DNA from: Globodera rostochiensis
Lineage: Eukaryota > Nematoda > Chromadorea > Rhabditida > Heteroderidae
Assembly (NCBI GenBank): GCA_018350325.1
Contig: JAEVLN010000036.1
Span: 132,103 to 196,102, forward strand
Direction of reading: 5' to 3'
DNA: 64,000 nucleotides
Shown: positions 36,790-47,330 of the stretch, one piece after another
How the letters are laid out: every line of letters starts with the position of its first letter
Position numbering within the stretch: position 1 is the first letter of the stretch
Program-made: the position numbers and the translations under genes
Notes under the pieces: generated by a model
What the model was told of the DNA's origin: nothing
The model's input: the letters and a program-made list of their open reading frames with translations, nothing else
The model's database searches: none

Positions 36790-38375
36790 TTTGAGCACTC
36801 CATTTTTAATTTGGGCCTTTTAGACTGTTTTCATTTAATTAGCTGTTTTTGTAGTTTTTTTGATTATTTGTTTTTTTTATTATAATTTACAAATATTTTT
36901 TGATTTTATTTTTTAAATATTATGTTTATGACATGCCGTCAGTGTCCGCTCTTCCATCATATGTTTTTAAATTAACGTTTTCATTCCATTTATAAAAATT
37001 AATTTAATTTTTCTCTTCTTTCATTGTATTAATTTGTCAAGAAACGAATTGATAAATTTCATATTATACTTTAGGTATTTAACTTTAATTATATTTTTTG
37101 ATTTCATATAAAATTTTTTTGTATTAAAACATGTAATAATTTATAAGTTTTGCAAACAAAAGTTTTCTGCAAGGTTTATCATTTTAAGTTATCCATTTTA
37201 AAATTGAGCATATAATAAGTTTATCAATTTAGGCCCTCCCGGTCCGGCGTGTACGGGCCCCTTTCTTCAGTTTTTTTTGAACTCCGGGACGGGATTCCAA
37301 AAACCGGAAATTCCCAACCGGTACTCGGTCGGTATCCCGTCCCAACCAACTCTAATATAAACGAAGATGTTTGTAAAAAAAATCGCCCCCATCAACATGG
37401 AAAACCATATTAAGGTTATCACATTGGTAAATTTCTTGAACTTTTTTGGTTTAAAAACTTATAAAATCAACGAAATTGATTGATGTAATTACCTAACAAA
37501 TAAGTGTCGCTGATTTGAATCGTCGTGTAACATCTTCTTGGCGAACACAAAAAGTTCATTTTTATTTTCTTTAAATTGACTTTTTTTATTATTTGGAGAG
37601 AAACAGATGAAATCACTTTATTTTTATTCAGTAGAAGGGTTTCAACATTTTACCTAAACAAATTGTTTTTAACTGGCTTACAACGTATTTATATTTGTTT
37701 AACTTTTTAATATAATTTTTCTATCCAATGTTTATATAATTGTCATCTTGCCAGAATTTTTTACACTGATTTATAGTTTAAACAGAAATAAATATAATGA
37801 TATCTATAGAATTATGTTAATTAATATATATCGTTTTCAAATGGAATAAAATTTTTACATGGATTTTTTACTGTATTAATTCGTTTTATATTTGTTTTAA
37901 TGTATATTTGTCTATGCTATTTTAGTTGTAACTGGTTGTGAAAATTCTTTAATATTAATATTTTAAAACTATTTATATCCACGTGAATCCAAGTGCATCC
38001 AAGTGGATTTAAGTTGAATCCAAGTGAATCCGTTTTTCAACCATTAGAGGTAATTAATAAAAAGTTTTTGTTTTATAGACCAAAGAAATATTTTTTATTT
38101 ACCCGTTCCAGGGCTTCTGTCGCATTCCTTCATACCAAAATTTGTGTTATAAGATTCATTTAGTTTTGCTGCTTTGTATATGCAAAATTTAAATAAAGGC
38201 TTTTAATTTTGTTTTATTTTTTTTTAATAATTTAACCTTTTAAGAGAAAAATTATTTTCGGAATAAATTTTCTCATTATTATGCAATTCAATGCGTTTCA
38301 AGCGGTTATTATTTATTTCTATATTCTATTATTTAAGCAAATATTTTTTTCAAAATTAAGTAGATTTGTTTGTGC
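36790..38375. repeat. Segmental duplication, block D copy 3 (5'-truncated)
   Basis: Matches 9510-11130 and 16855-18500. The first 900 bp of the block, including the GC island and hairpin module, are absent or replaced by the interval at 36296-36789. It ends at about 38375 after AAATTAAGTAGATTTGTTTG. Confidence 0.9.
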
Positions 38376-39790
38376 ATAATATATATACATTCTATTTCCG
38401 TTTGTCTGTATAAAGTTGAAATTTTTTTTAAATTTCAACTTTTTTTTACAAATTTTTATTTGAACCATTTTTATTTCATTTATTTATCTTGTTAATTCAA
38501 ACGTTAATAATTAGTATTTACGTGGTATTGTTAGGTAAGTAGGCAATTTTTATTAGTTTATTTATCAAAATTTTGGGAGAACGATTTTCTTGCATTTGTT
38601 AGTTAGCCTTTTAGTTTTAGATTCATTATTAATAATTTTATATCATGTTCGGGTTTCAAGTTGAATAATGACTTTATTTTAAAATAAATTTTTGAGAAAA
38701 TTAATAATTTGTCTTAATGATTTTAAACTTTTAGGGAATTTTATTTTTCTTTTATTAAAAGGATTTTTAGAGCTTCTGTGAATGTATCAAAATAAACTAC
38801 TGAATTTAATTATTTTATAAGTTTTATTATCATTATTTATTGTATTCTTTATAAGACGATTGTAAGATAAAATGCACTGATGTTACAATAACTTTGCCGC
38901 AAAAGAAGCTGTGCCGATTGTAATGAATTATCAAAATTTGTATAATAACTGGATTAAAACGTTTTCAAGCTTAGTTTAGCATCTCATCAAATTTTAAGAA
39001 ATTTTGCAATAAATTAAAATTTCCGCCATGTCCAAGTTTTCTTTGATCAACACAAATTATCTCGGAAACCTTCCAATTACGGGTTGTGTAAATAATACCT
39101 TTATTTAAAATAGAAAATTTTCATTGATATATGTTTTTAAGGGTTTAAGGAGAGTTTTATTTTATTATTTGTAGAGTTTGTGTGTCCCATGTTGAATAAT
39201 TTACGCAAAACAAAACGTGCGTCATATCTCTTTAAATTGAATTTACGTTCAAGTCCATTTGTCATCAGATTTCCATCCAAAATATCCCGGTCTTCCTCAC
39301 TATCAGCTGGCAAATTGTCGATTTTTAATATTTGCACATTTAAAAATTGTTTTTTTGTTAAACAAATTAGTTTATTTATCGTTTTATTTACTTTTTATTG
39401 ATTTGTATAAATTTACCCTTATGATGCGTGTAATTAGTTAATTATTTTCATACAAAAATACAGAATATTTTTAATGTGTTTTTTAAATAAATTTGCTCTT
39501 ATGCATTGGTCGTAAACTCCTTATTAGAACCCACTATGTGAGCATCATTAGGAAAATTAATTTTAATATTTTAATTTAGAAAATTTAGTTTTTTCGAAAG
39601 TTTTTTCAAATATCATTTTTTTATTTCCTCAACCCGTTTTAACTTGAGTGATTTCCAATTCTTCAATCATCGCTTTTAGTGATATGTCAAACTCAGTAAC
39701 GGGCACTATAACGCTGAGTAATTTTTCAATTGTTTTCCGCCCTAAATCTATAAATAATAATTTTAAGAAGGCTTTTTCATAACTTATAAT
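38376..39790. repeat. AT-rich region merging into block F copy 2
   Basis: 38376-38880 shows no clear partner. From 38880 it follows block F: GATTGTAATGAATTATCAAA, CAAGCTTAGTTTAGCATCTC, ACGCAAAACAAAACGTGCGT, CGTAAACTCC, GAACCCACTATGTGAGCATC. A close relative is 42190-43060. The opposed frames at 39137-39441 lie in repeat shared with 42480-42700, where they are interrupted, so they are not credible. Confidence 0.75.
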
Positions 39791-40293
39791 TAGGGCTGAT
39801 ACTTTTAGGTTCGAAAAACGATAGGTACCTAAAATAGGTGAAAAAGTGCTAAAATAGGATCAAAACCATGTTTATAAGCAAAAATATCTTTCTTAAAAAG
39901 GCTCGTAAAAAGAATAATAATGGCTTAAAAACTTGTTTTTAATGATAAAATTATCAATCAGTAGAGCTGCTAGTTTTAGGCAAGAAAAATTGCAAAAAGG
40001 CGCCTAAAGAGGCATAATGAAGGATTTGATTTTTAAAAATTCAAATGTTATTGTATTTTTTTGAAAATTTTTCAATAAAGTGACTTGGCATAAAAGAATC
40101 GAATTTATGCCTTTTTTTTTTAAAAACTTTAAAAAAACGTCAAATAGTGTTAAAAATAGGGACAAAAAGTCTTTTTTGCTTGAAATAGGTTTGCCCCTAT
40201 TTTAGGTGCAAACCCAAAATAGGTTTTTTAGCTTCGGATAGGTGAGTTAAAACGACGCAGAAAAATAGATAAAACCTTAAAGTATCAACCCTA
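39791..40293. mobile_element. hAT-like element family T3, copy 2 (503 bp)
   Basis: The left end TAGGGCTGATACTTTTAGG pairs with the right end read backwards, TAGGGTTGATACTTTAAGG. The left flank is CTTATAAT (39783-39790); the right flank is CTTAATAT, a slightly altered version of the same duplication. The interior is made of AAATAGG and GGGACAAAAAGTC words, with no transposase. Confidence 0.85.
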
Positions 40294-41284
40294 CTTAATA
40301 TTTTTTTTATTGTTCTCAAACGCTTGTTATTTATTCTTTTTATTTTAGTTATTCATTTAAAATACAATTTTATTTGTTAAATGTCATTAGAATTTTGCTT
40401 TAAATCTTGTAAGTTGAGTTTTAACAATTCATAGTACGCGGTAAGCTTTATTTCTAAAACAAAAGCGGCTGTTTTATACTCAAAATAATTATTTTTTATT
40501 TAAACATTTATAAAATAACAGCTATTTTAATTATTTAGTTTACATTTTTTAAAGTATTCTATATAAGAGTAATTTTTAATTTGCATTACCCAAACAAAAT
40601 GCATTCTAAGTGTCTTTATTTTTTTATTCGGGTTATAAATGTTTTGGTTTTCAATTTTAGCTTACAAAAAGTTGCCTCAGATGTGCCATTCCGCAACATG
40701 TATTGTCTCGTGCGCGATTGATATTTATTTCCTTTGATTTATAGAAAGAATGAAAGCTGTGAGCAGTTTAATTTAAAATAGCTAAATCCAAATTGCTGCT
40801 TTTATGTTTTTAGCAGATCGAATGAAGAATGCCTTTTTTTGATGAAGCCATTTCGGCGTTTGTTTTGCTTAATGTGTTTATTGGTGCTTTTTTAGGAATC
40901 AAGTATCAGTAAAACTTAATTTTTCGTTTGGACTTTTAATATTAAAATTATTTTAAAAATATTTTTATGAATGTTTTATTTATTTTTTACAACGTTTTTC
41001 AAGGGGATCAAATTTCAATTGGATTGAAAGATTTTTGTGTAATTTTTATAAAATTAGAAAATTCTATTCATAAATTACTTGTGAACAAATTATTATATTG
41101 AATATTTATTTATTATGATTGATATATCGGTTGCTGCTCATTCCAATTTCTTGCAAGCAAAGCATTATTATAATATTTTAATCAAGTAAAGGTTCTGGGC
41201 CACAAAAGCTCCTGAATTGGCAAAAAAATTCCGCACCTGAGTCCTGGACAATTCGGAGCGCATCTCTGTCATATGGTCTTCTTC
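40294..41284. other. Gene-free region with patches of other blocks
   Basis: 40567-40900 resembles 11950-12250 and 46790-46930 (GTTGCCTCAGATGTGCCATT, CGCGATTGATATTTATTTC). 40890-41010 resembles 13845-13960. 41130-41290 contains a short unique GC-richer stretch. No gene. Confidence 0.6.
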
Positions 41285-43066
41285 ACAAAATAGGTTCTTA
41301 TTGTATTTAAGTATTTTCACTTAATTGTATATAATAATTTCTTTGTATAATAATGTAACTTCATTATTTCAAAACACAAATTAATAAATAAATGTTTAAT
41401 ATTTTGGGTTTTGTGCAGTTATGTTTTGGGAATGGGATGAAACCTCTAAAATCGAAAAATTCATTTCTATTATGGTTATATGAGTTGTTTAAATTAAAAT
41501 TACGTTTACCATAAGTCAGTTGGATTTTTAATTAGAAATTTGTTTTTATTTTGTGTCAAAATTATTAACGATATCATTTTAATCGTTTTGTTGGTTTAGT
41601 TTTCTGTGTGTATTTTAAATAGATAACTATTGAATTTAATGTTGTTATAAGTCCTTCACATTAATATACCTTTATTAGTTATTGAATTTTGTTATGTTTT
41701 TTATTTGGGTATATATATTATTTTTATGAATTTTACATTAATAAGTTTACCCTTTTTTTGTAAACAAAATTAAAATAGGTTTAAACCAAAAGGATCAATT
41801 TGACAACGTTATAATATTTATTTTAAAGCGTTAATTTCCTTTCGAAGCGGGCATTTATAAATTAAAAGAGCAAAAAGGATTTAAATGCCCTCCCCCTAAG
41901 CGTCCGCGATGTGTCCAGTTTGCTTGACGACGAATTTTTGATTCATAATTATCAGTTTATTATCGTTTCAATTTTGCACTATTTTTTTAACATTTTACAA
42001 ATAACTTAATTGTTGGTTCGATTGTAACATGCTGGTGATTTTTTTATTGATTACAATTTGTTTATCGTTATATTTACTTAAAACGATGTTGATTGTTATA
42101 TATTTTTTTAAAAATGCATAGAATTCCAAATTTCAATTAATAATTTGCTTTAAAGATACATTTTTTATAATTTCTTTATTTATCTTTGTTAAATAAAATG
42201 CACTGATGTTGCAATAACTTTGACGCTTGTAATGAATTATCAAAAATTTGAATAATTATTGGATTAAAGTGTTTTCAAGCTTAGTTTAGCATCTCATCAA
42301 ATTTTAAGAATTTTGCAAATTTAAATTAAAATTTCCGCCATGTCCAAGTTTTCTTTGATCAACAGCGGAAGATACCAAAAACCTGTTTTTCCAGGTTGTG
42401 TAAATAATAACTTTATTTGAAATAGCAAATTTTCTTTTTAAGGGTTTAAGAAGAGTGTTATTTTATTGTAGAGTTTGGGTGTCCCATGCTAAATAATTTA
42501 CGCAAAACAAAACGTGCGTCATATCTCTTTAAATTTTATTGAATTTCCGTTCATCCATTCGTTCTCAGATTTCCATCCAAAATATTGCCGTTCTTCCTCA
42601 CTTCTGCTGCTGGTAAATTGTCGTTTTTTTTTTGTTAAACAAGTTTAGTTTATTTATTGTTTTATTTACTTTTTATTGGTGTGTATAAATTACCTTTATG
42701 ATGCGTGTAATTAGTATAATTGTTTTCATACAAAAATACAACATACTTTAATAGTGTTTTTAAATAAATTTGAGCATTGGTCGTAAACTCCTCATTAGAA
42801 CCCACTATGTGCGCATCATTAGTAAATTAATTTAATATTTTGATTTAAAAAAATTAGTTTATTCAAAAGTTTTTTCAAATATCATTTTTTTATTTCCTCA
42901 ATCCTTTTTCACTTGAGTGATTTCCAATTCTTCAATGTTCGGAGATTTTCGGAGATTTCAGTGATGTCGTCTCAGTGATGGGCCCTATAACGCGGAGTAA
43001 TTTTTCAAATGTTTTCCGTCATAAATTTATAAATAATTTTAAGAATAGTTTTTTATAATTTATAAT
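41285..43066. repeat. Segmental duplication, block F copy 3
   Basis: Matches 18850-20460 for most of its length, but an extra patch (42190-42480, CAAGCTTAGTTTAGCATCTC region) is shared with 38890-39170 instead. The copies are therefore mosaics rather than simple tandem units. Confidence 0.85.
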
Positions 43067-43555
43067 TAGGGCTGATACTTTTAGGTTCGAAAAATCTCGA
43101 ACTAGATACAAAAATATGTGAAAAAAGTGCCAAATAGGTAATAAAACGGGTTCATAAACAAAAATAGGTGCAAAAAAAATAATAGTGGAGTTTTTTACAT
43201 AGTAAAATTATCAATCGTAGAGTTGCTACTTTTAAGCAAGTATAATTGCACAAGTCGCCTAAAAAGGCACGAAATTCTATAAGGATTAAAAAATTCGATT
43301 TTTATTGTTTATCTTTTTCAAAATTTTTAAAAAAAATTATTGACATGGCAAGAAAAATTCGAATTTTATGGCTTTTTTCTAAAAACATTCAAAAAACGCC
43401 AAATAGTGTCAAAAATAGGGACAAAAAGTCTTTTTTGCTATAAATAGGGTTGCCCCTATTTTAGGTGCAAAAATCCCAAATAGGTTTTTTAGTTCGGATA
43501 GCTGAGTTAAAACGACGCAGAAAAAATAGATAAAACCTTAAAAGTATCAGCAGTA
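43067..43555. mobile_element. hAT-like element family T3, copy 3 (489 bp)
   Basis: Left end TAGGGCTGATACTTTTAGG; right end reads TACTGCTGATACTTTTAAGG on the reverse strand. The flanks are TTTATAAT (43059-43066) and CTTATAAT (43556-43563), one mismatch. The same target site and flanking host sequence as copies 1 and 2 show that these three were multiplied by segmental duplication, not by transposition. The 65-codon open frame at 43246 is interior filler. Confidence 0.85.
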
Positions 43556-43563
43556 CTTATAAT

Positions 43564-44830
43564 AATTTTTTAAATGCTGCGTTTTATACTTTACACATTT
43601 ATTTCTTTATTTTAATAATAAATAATTATTTTATTTAAACATTTATAAAATAATAGTTATTTTAATTTTTTCATTTACATTTTTAAAGTATTCTGTATTC
43701 TAGATTATTTTTATTTTAAATAAATTCTTTTTGTTACATGATTAGGTATGTAATAATTTATTTGTTTAAACAATTTATAAAAATTAATATTCTAGTGTAC
43801 ATTTATTATGGTTTAAATTATTAAATTAATTTAAAGTAAATTATTTACTTTTGGTGATTTTTGTGTTATTGATCAAGAGTAATGCCCGTCGTCAGCGGAC
43901 TTATTGCCTGGAACTCCATGTTTGATCAGCCGGCTGTTGGCTCCAGCTTTTGGGGGTAAGTGAAGGTCCGGCCTTCCTCCGAAGGCCCGGGCAGAGCGCG
44001 ACAATTTGAATAAATTAGAACTAAATATTATTGATCCCATTCAAAATCGGCTTATGTGAATTACATAAGATTTTGTATTTTATATTTTTTTAGTTTAATT
44101 AATTTTTTTATTTTAGCCTAAAAAAAGTTTTTGCCTTAGTCTTATTTTATCATCTGTTGCTTTAAAACCGAGATAATATTTTTGATAGATCTCGTCGAAC
44201 TCGTGCTTTAAATCTTTTAAGTTGGCAGCCTTAAGTTTTTTTTCTAAACCAAATGTTGCTGTTTTCAATTTTAAATATATATATTTCTATTAAATTCATC
44301 ATACTGTATTGTATAAATTGCTATACTTGATTTTTCTGTTATTAAATACATTATTTAATTTTTTGAATTTCTTTATCGTCATATTTAGTATGTAAACTTT
44401 TTGTAATGCAATTTTATTGCGTGGGTTCACAACTTCGTGGAATGTGTTGTTGAGCATGATAAATAAACACAGAAATTGAATATGTGTTTTAAACAAAAAT
44501 TTTTTATTGAGTTTTAATACTTTAAGCTTTATTAAGTATTGCTAAAGTAAATTTCCTTATTTATTCGCATTGTCGTTAAAGTTTTTGATCTTGACATAGT
44601 AAGGGTTTTAACGTCTCCATTAGCAAGTTTAATGAAATTTCTTAAATTTAGTATTTAGTCATGAATTAAAATTTTATTTTACAGGCATCTATTCCTGCAA
44701 AAACGCACCTTTAGAAGTATTGTTGCACGGAATACATGAGAAATTTTGATTTATTTTTTTTATATTTTCAATACGACAATGCAAACGAGAGTAAGAATAT
44801 TCAAAGACTGATATTGAGAGATTTCAGTTT
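43564..44830. repeat. Segmental duplication, block E copy 3
   Basis: Matches 20890-22380, including TTGTGTTATTGATCAAGAGT, TGCCCGTCGTCAGCG, the perfect GGCCTTC-CTCC-GAAGGCC hairpin (43970-43987), GGGCAGAGCGCGACAATTTG and ACGCACCTTTAGAAGTATTG. No gene. Confidence 0.88.
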
Positions 44831-45600
44831 TAAACATGGTTCATTAATATTAAATTTTAATGTTTTTACAAATAGATTATTAATTTTTTTATGTTCAATA
44901 TTGAATACAAAAGGGAATATTTGTTATCTTTTTTTTTATTTCAAAAGGTAAGTGCGGCGTAAATATCTATAACAGCTATTTAGTATTTTTTGTTTTTTAT
45001 TTAAAAACTATTTTTTTAGCACTCCATTTTTAATTTGGCCCCTTAGAGTATTTTCATAAATTGGCTGTATTAGTAGTTTTATATTATTTGTATTTTTTTA
45101 TTATTAAATTAATCGGTTTACAAATATTTTTGATTTTAGCACCCAATATAATGAATATTTATTTTTTAAAACAATTTAAAGCAATTCTTTTATATTTAAT
45201 TCAAATTTTTGCACTACTTTTAATTTATTTTTAAAAGAGAATTATTCATTTAATTGCCCAATCAAGAATTTATTAATTATTATCGCTCCCCAAAATATTA
45301 TTAAATCGGCGCTTTGACCATAATGTTGCTTGTTTTTACATTAATTTTTATTTTTGAAATAAAATATTTTTAGATAAAAATCTTCATCGGTCTTTCCTTT
45401 TCAAAAAGAATGAAGTAATTTTGCATTATTTAAGTCAAAATTTTTTTTCCCTAATTTTATTTTTAAAGTAATAACTGTGAAGCACCGTGTAGATTGATAA
45501 TCATGTTTGGTATTGTAAATAAAACTAAAAATATTCATAAATATTAAAAGTTTTATAATATCTCAAAATTGTAAGTCAAAGCTTTACTCTATGATATGAG
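44831..45600. other. AT-rich region without visible genes
   Basis: 44990-45070 resembles 14750-14820 and 36765-36840. The + frame ending at 44951 is a low-complexity F/L/N-rich run. Nothing else is supported. Confidence 0.6.
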
Positions 45601-45608
45601 AAGTCAAT

Positions 45609-46119
45609 CAGGATGACCATCGACAAAACCCAAAAATCAGGATTAGCAAAAATCAGGATCACTCTATGCAAAAATCAGGAAAAAATCAGGGACGATATTT
45701 AAGTGCTTAATTATATGAATTTAATGCTAAAAATGTATTAATGATACTTTTCGCCGTATTTGGCTTAGTCCAGCAACTCAGAATCGCATAGAAAATAATC
45801 AAATGCTTGGGTAGAATCAAAATCCGCAGTCAAATTAGAAAATTTGCCGAAATTTTTTTGTAAATCCTGCTTACATCTGGGGGGGGGAGGTCGGCGATGC
45901 CGATAGGCGCCGCCGAGAAAATTTTGTATTTTTACTCCATTTGTTAAGGGATTTGTTAAGAAAATTGGCCATTTTCACTGAAAATCTGCAAATTTTTGAA
46001 AAATTAGGAAAACTCCGAAAAATCAGGTAAAATCAGACAACAATGGAAAATCAGGAAAAAATCAGAAAAAACCCGAAAATCAGGAAAAACCTGACAAATC
46101 AGGTATTATGGTCACCAAG
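45609..46119. mobile_element. Short non-autonomous transposon (hAT-like), 511 bp
   Basis: The flanking duplication AAGTCAAT is at 45601-45608 and 46120-46127; two more bases (AG) also match, so the duplication is 8-10 bp. The ends are CAGGATGACCAT on the left and CTTGGTGACCAT (reverse complement) on the right, 9 of 12 matching. The interior is full of AAATCAGG words and contains a G9 run and hairpin module copy 7 (45892). No coding capacity. A 9-10 bp duplication would instead suggest a Mutator-like element. Confidence 0.75.
45892..45915 (+). repeat. Dispersed GC hairpin module, copy 7
   Basis: Arms CGGCGATGCC and GGCGCCGCCG around GATA, preceded by G9 and GAGGT, followed by GAGAAAATTTTG. 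It sits inside the 511-bp transposon. Confidence 0.8.
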
Positions 46120-46127
46120 AAGTCAAT

Positions 46128-46779
46128 AGCTTTTTAGTTGTTTAAATTATAATTAATAATAATCAACTATTTAAAATTTAAATTTTTGAATTATATGTAC
46201 GACCCACGAAAAATTTTTTTATTAGGGTTAATTATTTTCAAAAATTTTCATTTATAAATCGGGGTGAATGTTTTGATTTTTATTTTATTATTTGCAAAAA
46301 TCATAAAAAAGTTGAGTCCGGATACATGTAGCTTGTGGTTTGTTACTGAACATAGGTGTTTATTATACATTTTTGCTATTTAAATTTTCTATTTTTTGCT
46401 GAATAATTTATTAATCATAAAGTATGATTTTTTTATATTTATATTATCAACAATGATATAGGCAATCTATTTAAAGCTTTTGTCGAAATAAATTTTGCAA
46501 GTTTTAATTAGTTTTTGATACTTTGGTTTTATTTTTCGGATCAACAAGCAATTAATGGGCTAATTGATGCCGCGGGGCTATATTTTGCTCAAGCTGACCA
46601 TATTAATTAAAGGTTATTGCTTGATTAATTTTTTATTGGAATTTGCTAACTAATTGTTTCTTTGTTTTAATCTTCACAAATTAATTTTTCTTATTGATAG
46701 TTTTTGTATTTTAAGAAGTTAGCTATGCTTTTTTAATTTTTCCAAACGCAATGTCATCCGTAGCAGTTGTTGAGATTTT
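46128..46779. other. AT-rich region without visible genes
   Basis: No long frame, no duplicate found in this window. 46555-46605 (GATGCCGCGGGGCTATATTT) is slightly GC-richer. Confidence 0.55.
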
Positions 46780-47330
46780 CCTATCCGCAACTTGTATTGT
46801 CTCATGCGCGATTGATATTTATTTCTTTTGATTTATAGAAGAATGAAAGCTGTGAGCATTTTAATAAAGTAGCTAAATCCAAATTGCTTGCTTTTATGTT
46901 TTTACCAGATCGAGTGCCTTTTTTGATGAGGCCACTTTGGCATTTGTTTTGTTTTGCCAACAATATTGTCACAATACAATGAGCGTTGTAAAATAATCGT
47001 CTTTTTTACATCATTGATTTAGCGCCCTTTAAATATACTTCCTTTTTTTTAATATTTTATATAATTTTCTACATTTTTTTATTAACTCGAAAATTGATTG
47101 GTATGTCTGCCCTTTTATTTTACATATGTCATTGATAATTGAGTAACTAATAAAACCGCGTCGCAGCCATCTCATTACAATAATCGCAGCCATCTCATTA
47201 CAACAATCGCAGCCATCTCATTACAATAAATAATGTTTATAATGTTTTGGTATATTGGTATATTATATAATATTGGCCGCTCGACAAAATACAGCAACAT
47301 ATCTTCAAAAATCATGCGTGCATTAATACT
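46780..47330. repeat. Duplicated patch with a 23-bp tandem repeat
   Basis: Matches 12080-12580. It contains three 23-bp units (47161-47229, core GCAGCCATCTCATTACAA) where the copy at 12430 has two, so unit number has changed since duplication. Confidence 0.85.

Noticed and set aside
47161..47229. CRISPR-like array of 23-bp units
   Set aside because: The three units are directly adjacent without spacers and occur as two units in a duplicate copy; this is a simple tandem repeat.
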